From Thermus caldifontis (GTDB lineage Bacteria; Deinococcota; Deinococci; Deinococcales; Thermaceae), in NCBI RefSeq assembly GCF_003336745.1, contig NZ_QGMX01000014.1, positions 1-60,552 of the forward strand: a stretch of 60,552 nt of DNA, given 5' to 3'. The notes under the pieces are model-generated. The model was not told where the DNA came from. It did no database searches and was given only the letters and a program-made list of their open reading frames with translations. Position 1 is the stretch's first letter. Every line of letters starts with the position of its first letter. Both the position numbers and the translations under genes were made by a program. Positions 7,936 through 15,236 of this stretch are shown here, one piece after another.

Positions 7936-7963
7936 TACCGATGTCCGAGTAGTACAGATGTCC
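7936..7963. repeat. Two direct repeats TAC(C/A)GATGTCC upstream of nirS
   Basis: TACCGATGTCC at 7936-7946 and TACAGATGTCC at 7953-7963 are 17 bases apart, start to start, and lie 16-43 bases before the nirS ATG. The region lacks the TGACC palindrome found at the neighbouring genes. Confidence 0.5.
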
Positions 7964-8006
7964 TATGACGGAAGTCCCTACAAAAATCTGCTTACCGGTA
8001 GCCCAA

Positions 8007-8030
8007 GCCGGACCCATCGATGGGCCCGGC
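8007..8030. terminator. Hairpin between norH and nirS
   Basis: GCCGG-A-CCCATCGATGGG-C-CCGGC is a palindrome with one mismatch, 16 bases after the norH stop. A T-run appears some 22 bases further on the minus strand, so termination may be partial. Confidence 0.5.
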
Positions 8031-8045
8031 AGAAGGACGGAAAAC

Positions 8046-8342
8046 CTAGTGGGCGTGCTCCTTCTCGTGGAAGGTGGTCACCACCCACCACATCCCCTGA
8101 GGGATGAAAAGGTAAACCGCGGAGCTAAAGGCGATCAGATACTTCCAGAATGCGTCCAGGTAAGGTGGCAGAATCATGCCCAAAGCCCCCAGGGTCTGCA
8201 AGGCGGCGAAGAGATAGGAAAAGGTGACGATGGAAGGCCTCCCCAGCATCCGCCCCAGGGCGTAGAACATGGCGTAGAAACCCGCAGCGGAAACCATGAG
8301 CATGCCATAGAGCATCAGGTCCCGCACCGCCTCGCTAGTCAT
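8046..8342 (-). CDS. norH: NorH-like membrane protein of the NO reductase operon
   Basis: The 98-residue protein has about three membrane helices and a His-rich tail (FHEKEHAH). It starts inside the end of norB with an ATG at 8342 that overlaps the norB stop region. The upstream in-frame codons are norB shadow. A small membrane gene in this place is described for the Thermus nor operon as norH. Its role is likely assembly or stability of NO reductase or NO tolerance, but the sequence itself shows only a helical membrane protein. Confidence 0.75.
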   Translation of the reverse strand: MTSEAVRDLMLYGMLMVSAAGFYAMFYALGRMLGRPSIVTFSYLFAALQTLGALGMILPPYLDAFWKYLIAFSSAVYLFIPQGMWWVVTTFHEKEHAH

Positions 8343-9765
8343 GGGCCCCCACCTCCTTGGCCGTCCGGGCCTCCCCTTTCCCAATGGTAACCAGATCCCA
8401 CAGAAGAACCAGGTAGCTCACCAGAAAGAAGACCCCAAAGACAAAGCGCCAGACCATGCCGTTTTGGAACCAGGGGTGCTGCTGGGCGTCTATATAAGCC
8501 TGCCAGGTACTGCCCCCGATGGCCCGTTCCACCATGGTTTGAGTAAAGCCGGCGATGGTCATGGCCGCAGACATCCCAAAGATGCCCACCACCATAAGGA
8601 CAAACGCCCACTTCCACAGCTTGGAGTCAAAACGGGGAAGCTCGGGGCGACGCACCTGGTGGAGCGCCATGTAGATCACCGTGAGGATGGCGGTAACGTA
8701 GGCCCCGAAGAAGGCCAGGTGGCCATGGGCTGGAGCCAGCTGGGTACCATGGGAGTAGAGGTTGATCTGGGGCAGGGTCTGCATGAACCCCCAAACCCCG
8801 GCGCCGATGAAGTTGCCAAAGGCCTGGGCAATGGCCCAGAAAAGGGCAGGTTGGTTCACGGTCTGCATGCGGTGCATCCCAGCGTCGTAAACCGCATGCA
8901 CCACCATGGCCACCAGAGGAATAGGCTCGAGGGCGCTAAAGAATCCTCCCAAGCCCAGCCAGTACTCCGGGGTGCCGATCCAGAAGTAGTGGTGCCCAAG
9001 GCCCAGGATCCCGGTGCCGAAGACCAAGGCCACCTCTAGATAAAGCCAGGTCTCCACAATGCGTCTAGGAGTTCCCAAAAGGTGCATGAGGGCCATGGCC
9101 ATGATGGAGCCCACCAGCACCTCCCAGGTGGCCTCCACCCAAAGGTGCACCACCCACCACCAGAAGTACTGGTCCATGGAGATATTGGGGGTGTAGTGCA
9201 TGCCCGCCGTATAGAGCCCGGCCAGGGCTACCAGGTCGAACATCAATACCGCCACCACCCCGGTGATGCGCTGGGCCTTAAGCGCCGTGGCCACCACGTT
9301 GTAAAGGAAGATGGCCATCACCGCCACGATGCCGAAATCCGCCCAGCGGGGAGCCTCTATGTACTCCCGGCCCTCGGTGATGAACCATAGGGTAAAGGCG
9401 TTCCCCGGTCCGTACTGGACCAAAAGGTAGACCAGGACCACGATGCCCACCGCAGCGATCAGGGTGAAGAAGGCAAATCTGGCCAAGCGGATGCCCACCA
9501 CCTCCCGCCCCAGCTCCAGGGGCAAAAACCAGTACACTCCGCCCATGAAGCCCAGGAGTAGCCAGACGATCATGGCATTGATGTGGAGCATCCGGTTGGT
9601 GATGAAGTTAAGCTTGCCGTAAAGAAAATTGGGATCCAGGTACTGCCAGGCCGCCAGCAAACCGAAAAGGACCTGGGCCCCAAAAAGGGCCAAGGCCACC
9701 CAGAAGTACCAGAGGGCCAGCTTCTGGGACTCGTAGAGTTTCCCTTGCGGTAAAGCCTGGGTCAT
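8335..9765 (-). CDS. norB: NO reductase large subunit
   Basis: The 476-residue protein has about 12-13 membrane helices and belongs to the haem-copper oxidase superfamily. It reduces two NO to N2O at a haem b3 / non-haem iron centre. The VVHLWVEATWE helix supplies the Fe-binding His and the glutamate typical of NorB. GLGHHYFW holds the two next metal-ligand histidines, and LAPAHGHLAFFG holds further haem ligands. It is translated with norC (ten bases upstream) and norH (overlap). Length matches cNorB. Confidence 0.95.
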   Translation of the reverse strand: MTQALPQGKLYESQKLALWYFWVALALFGAQVLFGLLAAWQYLDPNFLYGKLNFITNRMLHINAMIVWLLLGFMGGVYWFLPLELGREVVGIRLARFAFFTLIAAVGIVVLVYLLVQYGPGNAFTLWFITEGREYIEAPRWADFGIVAVMAIFLYNVVATALKAQRITGVVAVLMFDLVALAGLYTAGMHYTPNISMDQYFWWWVVHLWVEATWEVLVGSIMAMALMHLLGTPRRIVETWLYLEVALVFGTGILGLGHHYFWIGTPEYWLGLGGFFSALEPIPLVAMVVHAVYDAGMHRMQTVNQPALFWAIAQAFGNFIGAGVWGFMQTLPQINLYSHGTQLAPAHGHLAFFGAYVTAILTVIYMALHQVRRPELPRFDSKLWKWAFVLMVVGIFGMSAAMTIAGFTQTMVERAIGGSTWQAYIDAQQHPWFQNGMVWRFVFGVFFLVSYLVLLWDLVTIGKGEARTAKEVGAHD

Positions 9766-9775
9766 GAGGTACCTC

Positions 9776-10441
9776 CTACTGCACCCCGGCGAAGCGATCC
9801 GGGAAACCGTTGGTGTCTATGGCCGACATCCACTTCAAGAAAGCCACCAAGGCCATGGCCTCCTCATCCGTCAAGCCTAGGTTGGGCATACGGCGGACAA
9901 AGGTGGGATAGCGATCCGGATGCTTAAGCCATTCCGCCATGGCCTCCTCCTTGGTGGCCTTTCCGGTCATGCTCTTGACCATGGTCTCCCACTTGGGGTC
10001 CAACCATGCCCGGGTGAGGTCGGGAGCGAAATAGGCCCCGTTGCCTAAGAGGGTGTGGCAGTCCATGCAGTTACGGCTTTGCAGGGTCATCTTACCCTTG
10101 TTGACCAGGGCGTACGCTTCCTTCTCGCTCCACAGCTTGCCGAAAAACCCCACCTCCTCCCCGATGACCGGGATGTCCCGCCGCTTCTCGTAATCCCGCT
10201 TGAGCCCAACGGCCTTGTTAATCACGGTGTAGGCCGGCACCCGGGCCGAACCCTCCCGGATTTGGTTCAGGGAATCAATGGTCAGGTAAAGCAGAATCCC
10301 GGTCATGATCAGGGAGCTCACCACGGCCGCATTGCGCCAGAAGCGGGGCTCGAGCCACCCGGATCCCCGTGAAAGCCATAGGGTAAGGACCACGGTGGCG
10401 AAAAGGGCCCCGATGGTGGTCTCTATCCAGCCGATCTCCAT
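9776..10441 (-). CDS. norC: NO reductase cytochrome c subunit
   Basis: The 221-residue protein is anchored by N-terminal hydrophobic segments (about residues 8-24 and 37-55) and carries one c haem, CMDCH at 125-129. MSAIDTNGFP near the end fits NorC. It passes electrons to NorB. At 221 residues it is longer than the roughly 150-residue proteobacterial NorC, because two helices precede the haem domain. First gene of norCBH; GGAGG lies upstream. The operator at 10500 is centred about 64 bases before the ATG. Confidence 0.92.
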   Translation of the reverse strand: MEIGWIETTIGALFATVVLTLWLSRGSGWLEPRFWRNAAVVSSLIMTGILLYLTIDSLNQIREGSARVPAYTVINKAVGLKRDYEKRRDIPVIGEEVGFFGKLWSEKEAYALVNKGKMTLQSRNCMDCHTLLGNGAYFAPDLTRAWLDPKWETMVKSMTGKATKEEAMAEWLKHPDRYPTFVRRMPNLGLTDEEAMALVAFLKWMSAIDTNGFPDRFAGVQ

Positions 10442-10499
10442 ACCTCAACCTCCTTTCACCTCCAACTCATAAACTCGGGTATCCTGGTCCGGGTTTCCA

Positions 10500-10511
10500 T
10501 GACCTAGGTCA
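10500..10511. promoter_or_regulatory. Operator copy 3, TGACCTAGGTCA
   Basis: A perfect palindrome ATGACC-TA-GGTCAA sits in the 230-base divergent gap (10442-10671) between norC and the Rrf2 gene. A weak -10 candidate for norC (TTTATG, 10468-10473 on the minus strand) places the site near -44. The rest of the gap shows nothing else I can name. Confidence 0.7.
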
Positions 10512-10671
10512 AGGGCAAATGTCCCCAGGGATCCTCCCTCTTCAAGCCTCTTTGGCCTCGAGGCCCTGCCCCTTTCCCTGGCCAGGGGAACCCAACCGGC
10601 TTCGCCCTGGAGAGCAGGACACTTCACCATCTGGGACTCCCAAGGCCTTAACCCCCCTTTACCATGAGGGT

Positions 10672-11097
10672 ATGCGGTTACGCACCCTACTCAAACGCGA
10701 GGAGTCATACGCCATCCACGCCCTTTTGCTCCTGGTGGAGGAACCCGGCCTTCCTGCGCAAGAAATCGCCCAAAAACTAAAGATACCGCCAGCTTTTCTG
10801 GCCAAAGTCCTTTCCAAACTGGCTAAAGCGAGCCTGGTGGAAAGCCGCATGGGCCGAGGGGGAGGGGTATGGCTAAAAGAGCCCCCGGAGGGGATCACCC
10901 TGCTTAAGGTGATAGAAAGCCTCTCCGGCCCTGTGGCCCTAGACCTTTGCGCCACCCTAAAGCGCTGCCCCACAGAGGAGAGGCGAGGGTTCTGCTACCT
11001 AAAGCCAAGCCTGGTGCGCATGAACCAGGAGATCCGCAAAACCCTCGCAGGCTTAACCCTAAAGGACCTTCTACCCGAAACCCCCAGGACCGTTTGA
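10672..11097 (+). CDS. Rrf2-family Fe-S regulator, NsrR-like
   Basis: The 141-residue protein has an N-terminal winged helix (ESYAIHALLLL, then a recognition helix around PPAFLAKVLSKL, then the GRGGGVWL wing). Three cysteines at 93, 99 and 108 (C-x5-C-x8-C) resemble the cluster ligands of IscR and NsrR. NsrR-type proteins lose repression when NO attacks the cluster. It sits between norCBH and the ScdA-like operon, so NO sensing is likely. The ATG at 10672 follows GAGGG. A longer in-frame reading upstream lacks family similarity. An operator palindrome overlaps its stop codon. Confidence 0.8.
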   Translation: MRLRTLLKREESYAIHALLLLVEEPGLPAQEIAQKLKIPPAFLAKVLSKLAKASLVESRMGRGGGVWLKEPPEGITLLKVIESLSGPVALDLCATLKRCPTEERRGFCYLKPSLVRMNQEIRKTLAGLTLKDLLPETPRTV

Positions 11098-11106
11098 CCC
11101 AGGTCA
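11095..11106. promoter_or_regulatory. Operator copy 4, TGACCCAGGTCA
   Basis: The minus strand reads ATGACC-TG-GGTCAA. It overlaps the end of the Rrf2 gene and is centred about 44 bases before the ATG of the ScdA-like gene, the same distance as at the radical SAM gene. Confidence 0.65.
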
Positions 11107-11144
11107 TGGCGGTAAAACCCCCTGGGTGCCAAGCTTAGGGGGGT

Positions 11145-11342
11145 ATGGTGGAACTCAACTTAAAGACCACAGTAAACGAGGTGCTCCAACGCCATCCGGA
11201 AGCGGTGAGCCTACTCAATGAGATGGGTATAGATACCTGCTGCGGTGGGGCCGATTCCCTGGAAGAAGCCGCCCGCCAAGCAGGGAAAAACCCAGAGGAG
11301 GTGCTGAAGGACCTCCTGGCCTTTTTAGGGTGGGAAGGATGA
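11145..11342 (+). CDS. Stand-alone ScdA/RIC N-terminal domain protein (DUF542)
   Basis: The 65-residue protein consists only of the DUF542 domain that starts the di-iron Fe-S repair protein ScdA/YtfE/RIC. It has the family signature DTCCGG (Cys32, Cys33) after a helix typical of the domain. The di-iron hemerythrin domain is absent and not fused downstream. Stand-alone copies occur with NO-stress genes. It begins a tight operon in which all genes overlap or are close. The start codon follows AGGGGGG. Confidence 0.85.
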   Translation: MVELNLKTTVNEVLQRHPEAVSLLNEMGIDTCCGGADSLEEAARQAGKNPEEVLKDLLAFLGWEG

Positions 11343-11635
11343 ACCTTCAGAGGAAGGCCCGCTACGGCGAGGTCCCTGGGGTGGAGCTTCTGGCCGACCA
11401 CCCGGAGGTCCGCCTGGTTCTCTTCAGCTTGCAAAAAGGGCAGGAGGTACGGGGCAAGGGGGAGCCAAGGGTGCACCTCTTTTGCCTCGAGGGGGAGGGC
11501 ATCCTGTGGGCTGGGGAACGGAGCATCCCCGCTACCCCCGGCACCCTCCTGGCCGCGGAGCCTAGGGAAGCCCACGGGGCCAAGGCCGGAGAGGGAGCCT
11601 TCTTGGTGCTTGGCATCATCACCCCCAGGCCATGA
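11339..11635 (+). CDS. Small cupin-fold protein
   Basis: The 98-residue product reads as one cupin barrel (HLFCLEGEGILWAGE, then ATPGTLLAAEPREAHG). Conserved metal-ligand His residues are thin: HLF and EAHG are candidates. Overlap with the previous stop is ATGA. In this operon it could be a metal-dependent sensor or a quercetinase-like enzyme. I do not recognise a named family. Confidence 0.65.
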   Translation: MNLQRKARYGEVPGVELLADHPEVRLVLFSLQKGQEVRGKGEPRVHLFCLEGEGILWAGERSIPATPGTLLAAEPREAHGAKAGEGAFLVLGIITPRP

Positions 11636-12009
11636 TTCCGGCGAGCCGGCTCGCCCTCACCGCGGCCCTCCTCTGGTTCTTGGTCGCCAGCCTGGTGGGC
11701 TTACTCCTAGGTTTAGGCCTCCTTCCCTATTCCTGGCGGCCCACCCACGCCCACATGCAACTGCTGGGCTTCGTGAGCCTTATGATCTACGGGGTGGCCT
11801 ACCACGCCCTGCCCCGGTTCCGGGGGGTGGTCTTCCGCAGGCCAGGACTGGCCCTTTTCCAGGTGCTCCTGGCCAACCTCGGACTTCTGGGGATGGCCTT
11901 AGCTTGGGGCCTGGGGCTTGGGACCCAGATATGGGGGCTTTTCGCCATCCTCTCGCTTTTGGCGGGAAGCCTTTTCGTCCTCCTCATGCTGGAGGTGCTC
12001 TGGCGCTAA
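11632..12009 (+). CDS. Small four-helix membrane protein with oxidase-like histidines
   Basis: The 125-residue protein has four hydrophobic helices. The THAHMQLLGF stretch and a second histidine in VAYHALPRF resemble helices of haem-copper oxidase or NO reductase subunit I. It is far too short to be an oxidase. Similar short proteins accompany denitrification genes in other bacteria. It overlaps the cupin gene by four bases. A haem- or NO-binding membrane role is inference. Confidence 0.6.
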   Translation: MIPASRLALTAALLWFLVASLVGLLLGLGLLPYSWRPTHAHMQLLGFVSLMIYGVAYHALPRFRGVVFRRPGLALFQVLLANLGLLGMALAWGLGLGTQIWGLFAILSLLAGSLFVLLMLEVLWR

Positions 12010-12040
12010 AGGTTCCTCGGACCCCCCTTTGGAGAACGGT

Positions 12041-13138
12041 ATGCGTGCGACCGGTGTCCCTCTTAAAACCGTAGCCCTCCCCACGGAGCATGGGGGTTGG
12101 GGGTTCACCCTGGAACCCATCCTCCTGGGCCTGTTGCTCTCCCCCGGACCCCACACCCTGGGGCTTGCCCTCCTGGGCCTCTTCGGCTTCCTGGCCCGGC
12201 ACCCCTTGAAGCTGGTCTACCAGGACCTTAGAAAGGGAAAGCGCTACCCCCGTACCCAGCTGGCTTTGAAGGTGGGCGGGGCCTATTCGATCCTGGCCCT
12301 TCTGGGCCTTCTCCTGGCCACCTGGACCGCCCAAGGCCCTTTCCTTCTTCCCCTTTTACTAGCCCTGCCCTTAGGGGCCTACATGCTTTGGGCGGACGCC
12401 TCAAACCGCTCCCGCGATCTTTTCCCTGAGATGGCCGCCGCCTTAGCCATGGCCTCCTTGGCCCCAGCGGGGGTGCTGGCGGGGGGCTTGGGGCTGGAGA
12501 TCGCTTTGGGAAGCTTTCTGGCCTTGGCCCTGAGGGACGTGGCCGCCCTCTACTACGCCCGCACCCAGGTGCTCAGGGCCCGGGGAAGAAACCCCAAGCT
12601 TCACCCTGCCCACCTGGCCCTTTGGGCCTCCTCCCTCCTCGCCCTTCTTCTTCAAGGACAGGGGCTTCTGCCCGCTCCCACCACCCTTGCCCTCCTCCTC
12701 CTGGCCCTATATGGCAGTTTGGCCCTCACAAGACCACCGGTGGAGGCCCGGATCATCGGCTGGACGCAGATGGGCTTTGGCCTCCTGGTGGTCCTGGCCA
12801 CGGCTTTGGGCTATACCCTCCAAGGCCTCCCCACGGCTCTCCTTGGGATACCGGCCCTGCACCGGTTTCTGGGGTGGTTCTTGGTGGGGCTAGCCTTTTT
12901 GGTTGGTCTTTACCTTCTTCTGCGGAGAGAGGTGAACCTGCCTGTGCGCATCCTCCTGGGCCTCTACGACCTGAATGCCCTCATGGGCCTCCTCTACCTG
13001 GCCTTTTTCTGGAAGCCTCTCCCTCACCCTCTCCTGGCCCTCACGGGCGTGGTCCTCCTTCACCTCCTCCTGAGAAAACCCTATCCCTGGCCCGGGGTTG
13101 GCTTTCTCCTCCTGGGATTCCTCCTTCTTTGGCACTGA
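12041..13138 (+). CDS. YwiC-like membrane protein with an extra C-terminal half
   Basis: The 365-residue protein has roughly ten or more helices. The N-terminal PTEHGGWGF motif and the charged DASNRSRDLFPE loop match the YwiC family. YwiC was named from a gene near Bacillus nitrate respiration genes and its function is unknown. Residues after about 240 form a second membrane block (IIGWTQMGFG, later LYDLNALMG), beyond the usual YwiC length. GGAG lies before the ATG at 12041. The gene follows the NO-linked operon by 31 bases and may be its last gene. Confidence 0.7.
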   Translation: MRATGVPLKTVALPTEHGGWGFTLEPILLGLLLSPGPHTLGLALLGLFGFLARHPLKLVYQDLRKGKRYPRTQLALKVGGAYSILALLGLLLATWTAQGPFLLPLLLALPLGAYMLWADASNRSRDLFPEMAAALAMASLAPAGVLAGGLGLEIALGSFLALALRDVAALYYARTQVLRARGRNPKLHPAHLALWASSLLALLLQGQGLLPAPTTLALLLLALYGSLALTRPPVEARIIGWTQMGFGLLVVLATALGYTLQGLPTALLGIPALHRFLGWFLVGLAFLVGLYLLLRREVNLPVRILLGLYDLNALMGLLYLAFFWKPLPHPLLALTGVVLLHLLLRKPYPWPGVGFLLLGFLLLWH

Positions 13139-13194
13139 AGCCCATGGTGGGGGAAAACACCCTTATCCCCTCCAAATCCCGGGAAAATAAAGGC

Positions 13195-14217
13195 ATGAGG
13201 AAAGCCTGGGGGATTTTCCTCCTTCTTCCCTTGGCGGGGGCCCTCTACGCCCTGTGGAGCCAGCCCGTACCGCTTTGGGGTAGGTCAGAGGAGGCGGCTT
13301 GGGAACTGGTCCAGGCGCCTCCTGAACGCCTGCAGGAGGTTTACACCAAGGCCCATCCCGCCGTCTTGCGCATAGATGGCCCCGAGGGAAGCCGGGGCAC
13401 GGGGTTCTTCTACCGGGAGGGCTTTGTCCTCACCGCCTACCACGTGGTGGCGGAGGGGGGGCCCTACACCCTGGTGCTTTCCAACCGCAGGCGGGCCACG
13501 GCCACCCTTCTGGGCTTCGCCGAGCCCATGGACCTGGCGGTCCTGGCCACGGAGGCCCAAGCCCTCGCCCTTCTTCCCCTGGAAACCCAAAGGCGCCCCC
13601 AGGTGGGAGAGGCCGTCCTGCACATCGGCAACGGCCGGGGCCAGTTCATCGCCCCCCGCTACGGGCGCATCACCCAAACCTCCGTGGACCCCTCTCCCTT
13701 CCTGCCCTCAGGCCTGGTGGAAACCAGCCTGCCCCTCTCCCCAGGGGATTCGGGTGGACCCGTGCTGGACCTGGAGGGGAAAGTACTGGGGGTGGCGGTG
13801 GCCATAGGCCAGACGGAGGAGGGCTTCCGGAGCTTCTTCACCCCGCTTCTTAACCGGAGCCAGGCCCTGGCGGAGATGGAAGGGGGCAAACGGAGCTACT
13901 GGCCCTATCTGGGCCTGAGGGGTCCCAGGGGCTTAACCCCACAGCTGGCCCGGGAGCTGGGCCTGCCCCCGGGTGGGGTGCTGGTGGGCGAGGTGGTGCC
14001 GGGCGGGGCCGCCCACCGGGCAGGGCTAAGGGGCCTGGAAGCGGGAGGGGTGCCGGATGTGATCCTCGAGGTCAACGGGGTGCCCGTGAATAGCTTTGAA
14101 GACCTCCTGCGGGAGGTACGCCGCTATGGGGTGGGGGAACGGGTCCGCCTCACCGTGCGCCGGGGTGGGGAGATCTTCGGGGTGGAGGTGGAACTCGCCC
14201 CCTTCCCTGGGCGGTAG
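13195..14217 (+). CDS. HtrA/DegP-like serine protease with one PDZ domain
   Basis: The 340-residue protein starts with a signal anchor (residues 5-22) and is exported. The trypsin-like domain has a full triad: His83 in TAYHVV, Asp113 in PMDLAV and Ser186 in GDSGGP. One PDZ domain fills residues 240-340 (PPGGVLVGEVV, VILEVNG). It degrades or refolds damaged envelope proteins. It faces the convergent P1 peptidase gene with no gap. Confidence 0.9.
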   Translation: MRKAWGIFLLLPLAGALYALWSQPVPLWGRSEEAAWELVQAPPERLQEVYTKAHPAVLRIDGPEGSRGTGFFYREGFVLTAYHVVAEGGPYTLVLSNRRRATATLLGFAEPMDLAVLATEAQALALLPLETQRRPQVGEAVLHIGNGRGQFIAPRYGRITQTSVDPSPFLPSGLVETSLPLSPGDSGGPVLDLEGKVLGVAVAIGQTEEGFRSFFTPLLNRSQALAEMEGGKRSYWPYLGLRGPRGLTPQLARELGLPPGGVLVGEVVPGGAAHRAGLRGLEAGGVPDVILEVNGVPVNSFEDLLREVRRYGVGERVRLTVRRGGEIFGVEVELAPFPGR

Positions 14218-15192
14218 TCAGCCCATGAGGTCCCGGTAGGCGGGAATCCCTGGGGCGCCTTTCGCCAGGAGCACCGCCCGGAGGATGGCCCGGGTTACGG
14301 CATCGGCGGCGTAGGCCCCCAGGCGCAAAAGGAGGTAGGGCTCTACCCCTTTGCCCTCCCCCTGGGCCAGGGCGAAGACCAGGTCCCCATCCAGGGGGGT
14401 GTGGGCCGGGCGGATGGCCCGGGCCATCCCATCCTGGGCCATGATGGCAAGCCTTTTGGCCTGGGCCTTGCTGAGGGGGGCATCCGTGGCCACCACCGCC
14501 AAGGTGGTGTGCTGGCCCAGGAGGAAGGGGTAGCGGTAGTCCTCCGGGCTTCCCCGGTAGCGGGAGCGATCCGGAACCAAAGCCCTCTCCCCTTCCGCCA
14601 GGAAGTCCTCTCCGTAAAGCCTCCCCGTCCTGGGGTCAAAGGGGCGGCCCAGGCTGTTCGCCGCCACCAGGGCCAGGACCCGGTGGCCTTCTTCCAGGAG
14701 GTACCCCGCCAGGCCCACCCCGCCCTTTACCCCTCCCGCCACCGCCCCCGTGCCCGCTCCCACGCCCCCTTCCTCCACCTCCTCCCCCGCGGCCAAGGCC
14801 GCCTGGTACCCCGCCTCCTCCCCCGGCGGTCGGTGCACCCCTCCGCGGCCCAGGTCATAGAGCACGGCAGCAGGCACGATGGGTACCGCACCTCCTGGGG
14901 TGGGAAAGCCCCTTTTTCTTTCCGCCAGGTAGCGCATGACCCCATCCGCCGCCCTCAGGCCAAAGGCGCTTCCCCCGGTGAGGAGAACGGCGTGCACCTT
15001 TTCCACGGTGTTTTCCGGCAAGAGCAAGTCCGTTTCCCGGGTGCCGGGAGCCGCCCCCCGCACGTCCACCGCCCCCACCCAGCCCTCCTCCACCAGGACC
15101 ACGGTGCAACCGGTGAGGGCCTCGAGATCGGTGAAATGCCCCACCCTGATCCCCGGCCACAGGACCCCTTTCCCCCACAAGGCTTCCGCCAT
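14218..15192 (-). CDS. P1-family (S58) peptidase, self-cleaving N-terminal hydrolase
   Basis: The 324-residue protein fits the DmpA/NylC family. It has the N-terminal GIRVGH, the LLTGGSAFGL segment and the Gly-rich GAGTGAVAGG stretch. The likely self-cleavage site is at GQHTTLAVVATDA (around residue 230), leaving a Thr nucleophile. Family members are aminopeptidases or amidases acting on D- or beta-peptide bonds or nylon oligomers. The GATACT box at 15199-15204 lies six bases from the ATG. Confidence 0.85.
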   Translation of the reverse strand: MAEALWGKGVLWPGIRVGHFTDLEALTGCTVVLVEEGWVGAVDVRGAAPGTRETDLLLPENTVEKVHAVLLTGGSAFGLRAADGVMRYLAERKRGFPTPGGAVPIVPAAVLYDLGRGGVHRPPGEEAGYQAALAAGEEVEEGGVGAGTGAVAGGVKGGVGLAGYLLEEGHRVLALVAANSLGRPFDPRTGRLYGEDFLAEGERALVPDRSRYRGSPEDYRYPFLLGQHTTLAVVATDAPLSKAQAKRLAIMAQDGMARAIRPAHTPLDGDLVFALAQGEGKGVEPYLLLRLGAYAADAVTRAILRAVLLAKGAPGIPAYRDLMG

Positions 15193-15198
15193 ACGCCC

Positions 15199-15204
15199 AG
15201 TATC
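15199..15204 (-). promoter_or_regulatory. -10 box GATACT, leaderless P1 peptidase start
   Basis: GATACT is followed by six bases and the ATG at 15192, the spacing seen at other leaderless starts here. Confidence 0.4.
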
Positions 15205-15236
15205 GGGTAGGCTATGGACCAGAACAAGGAGGAAGC

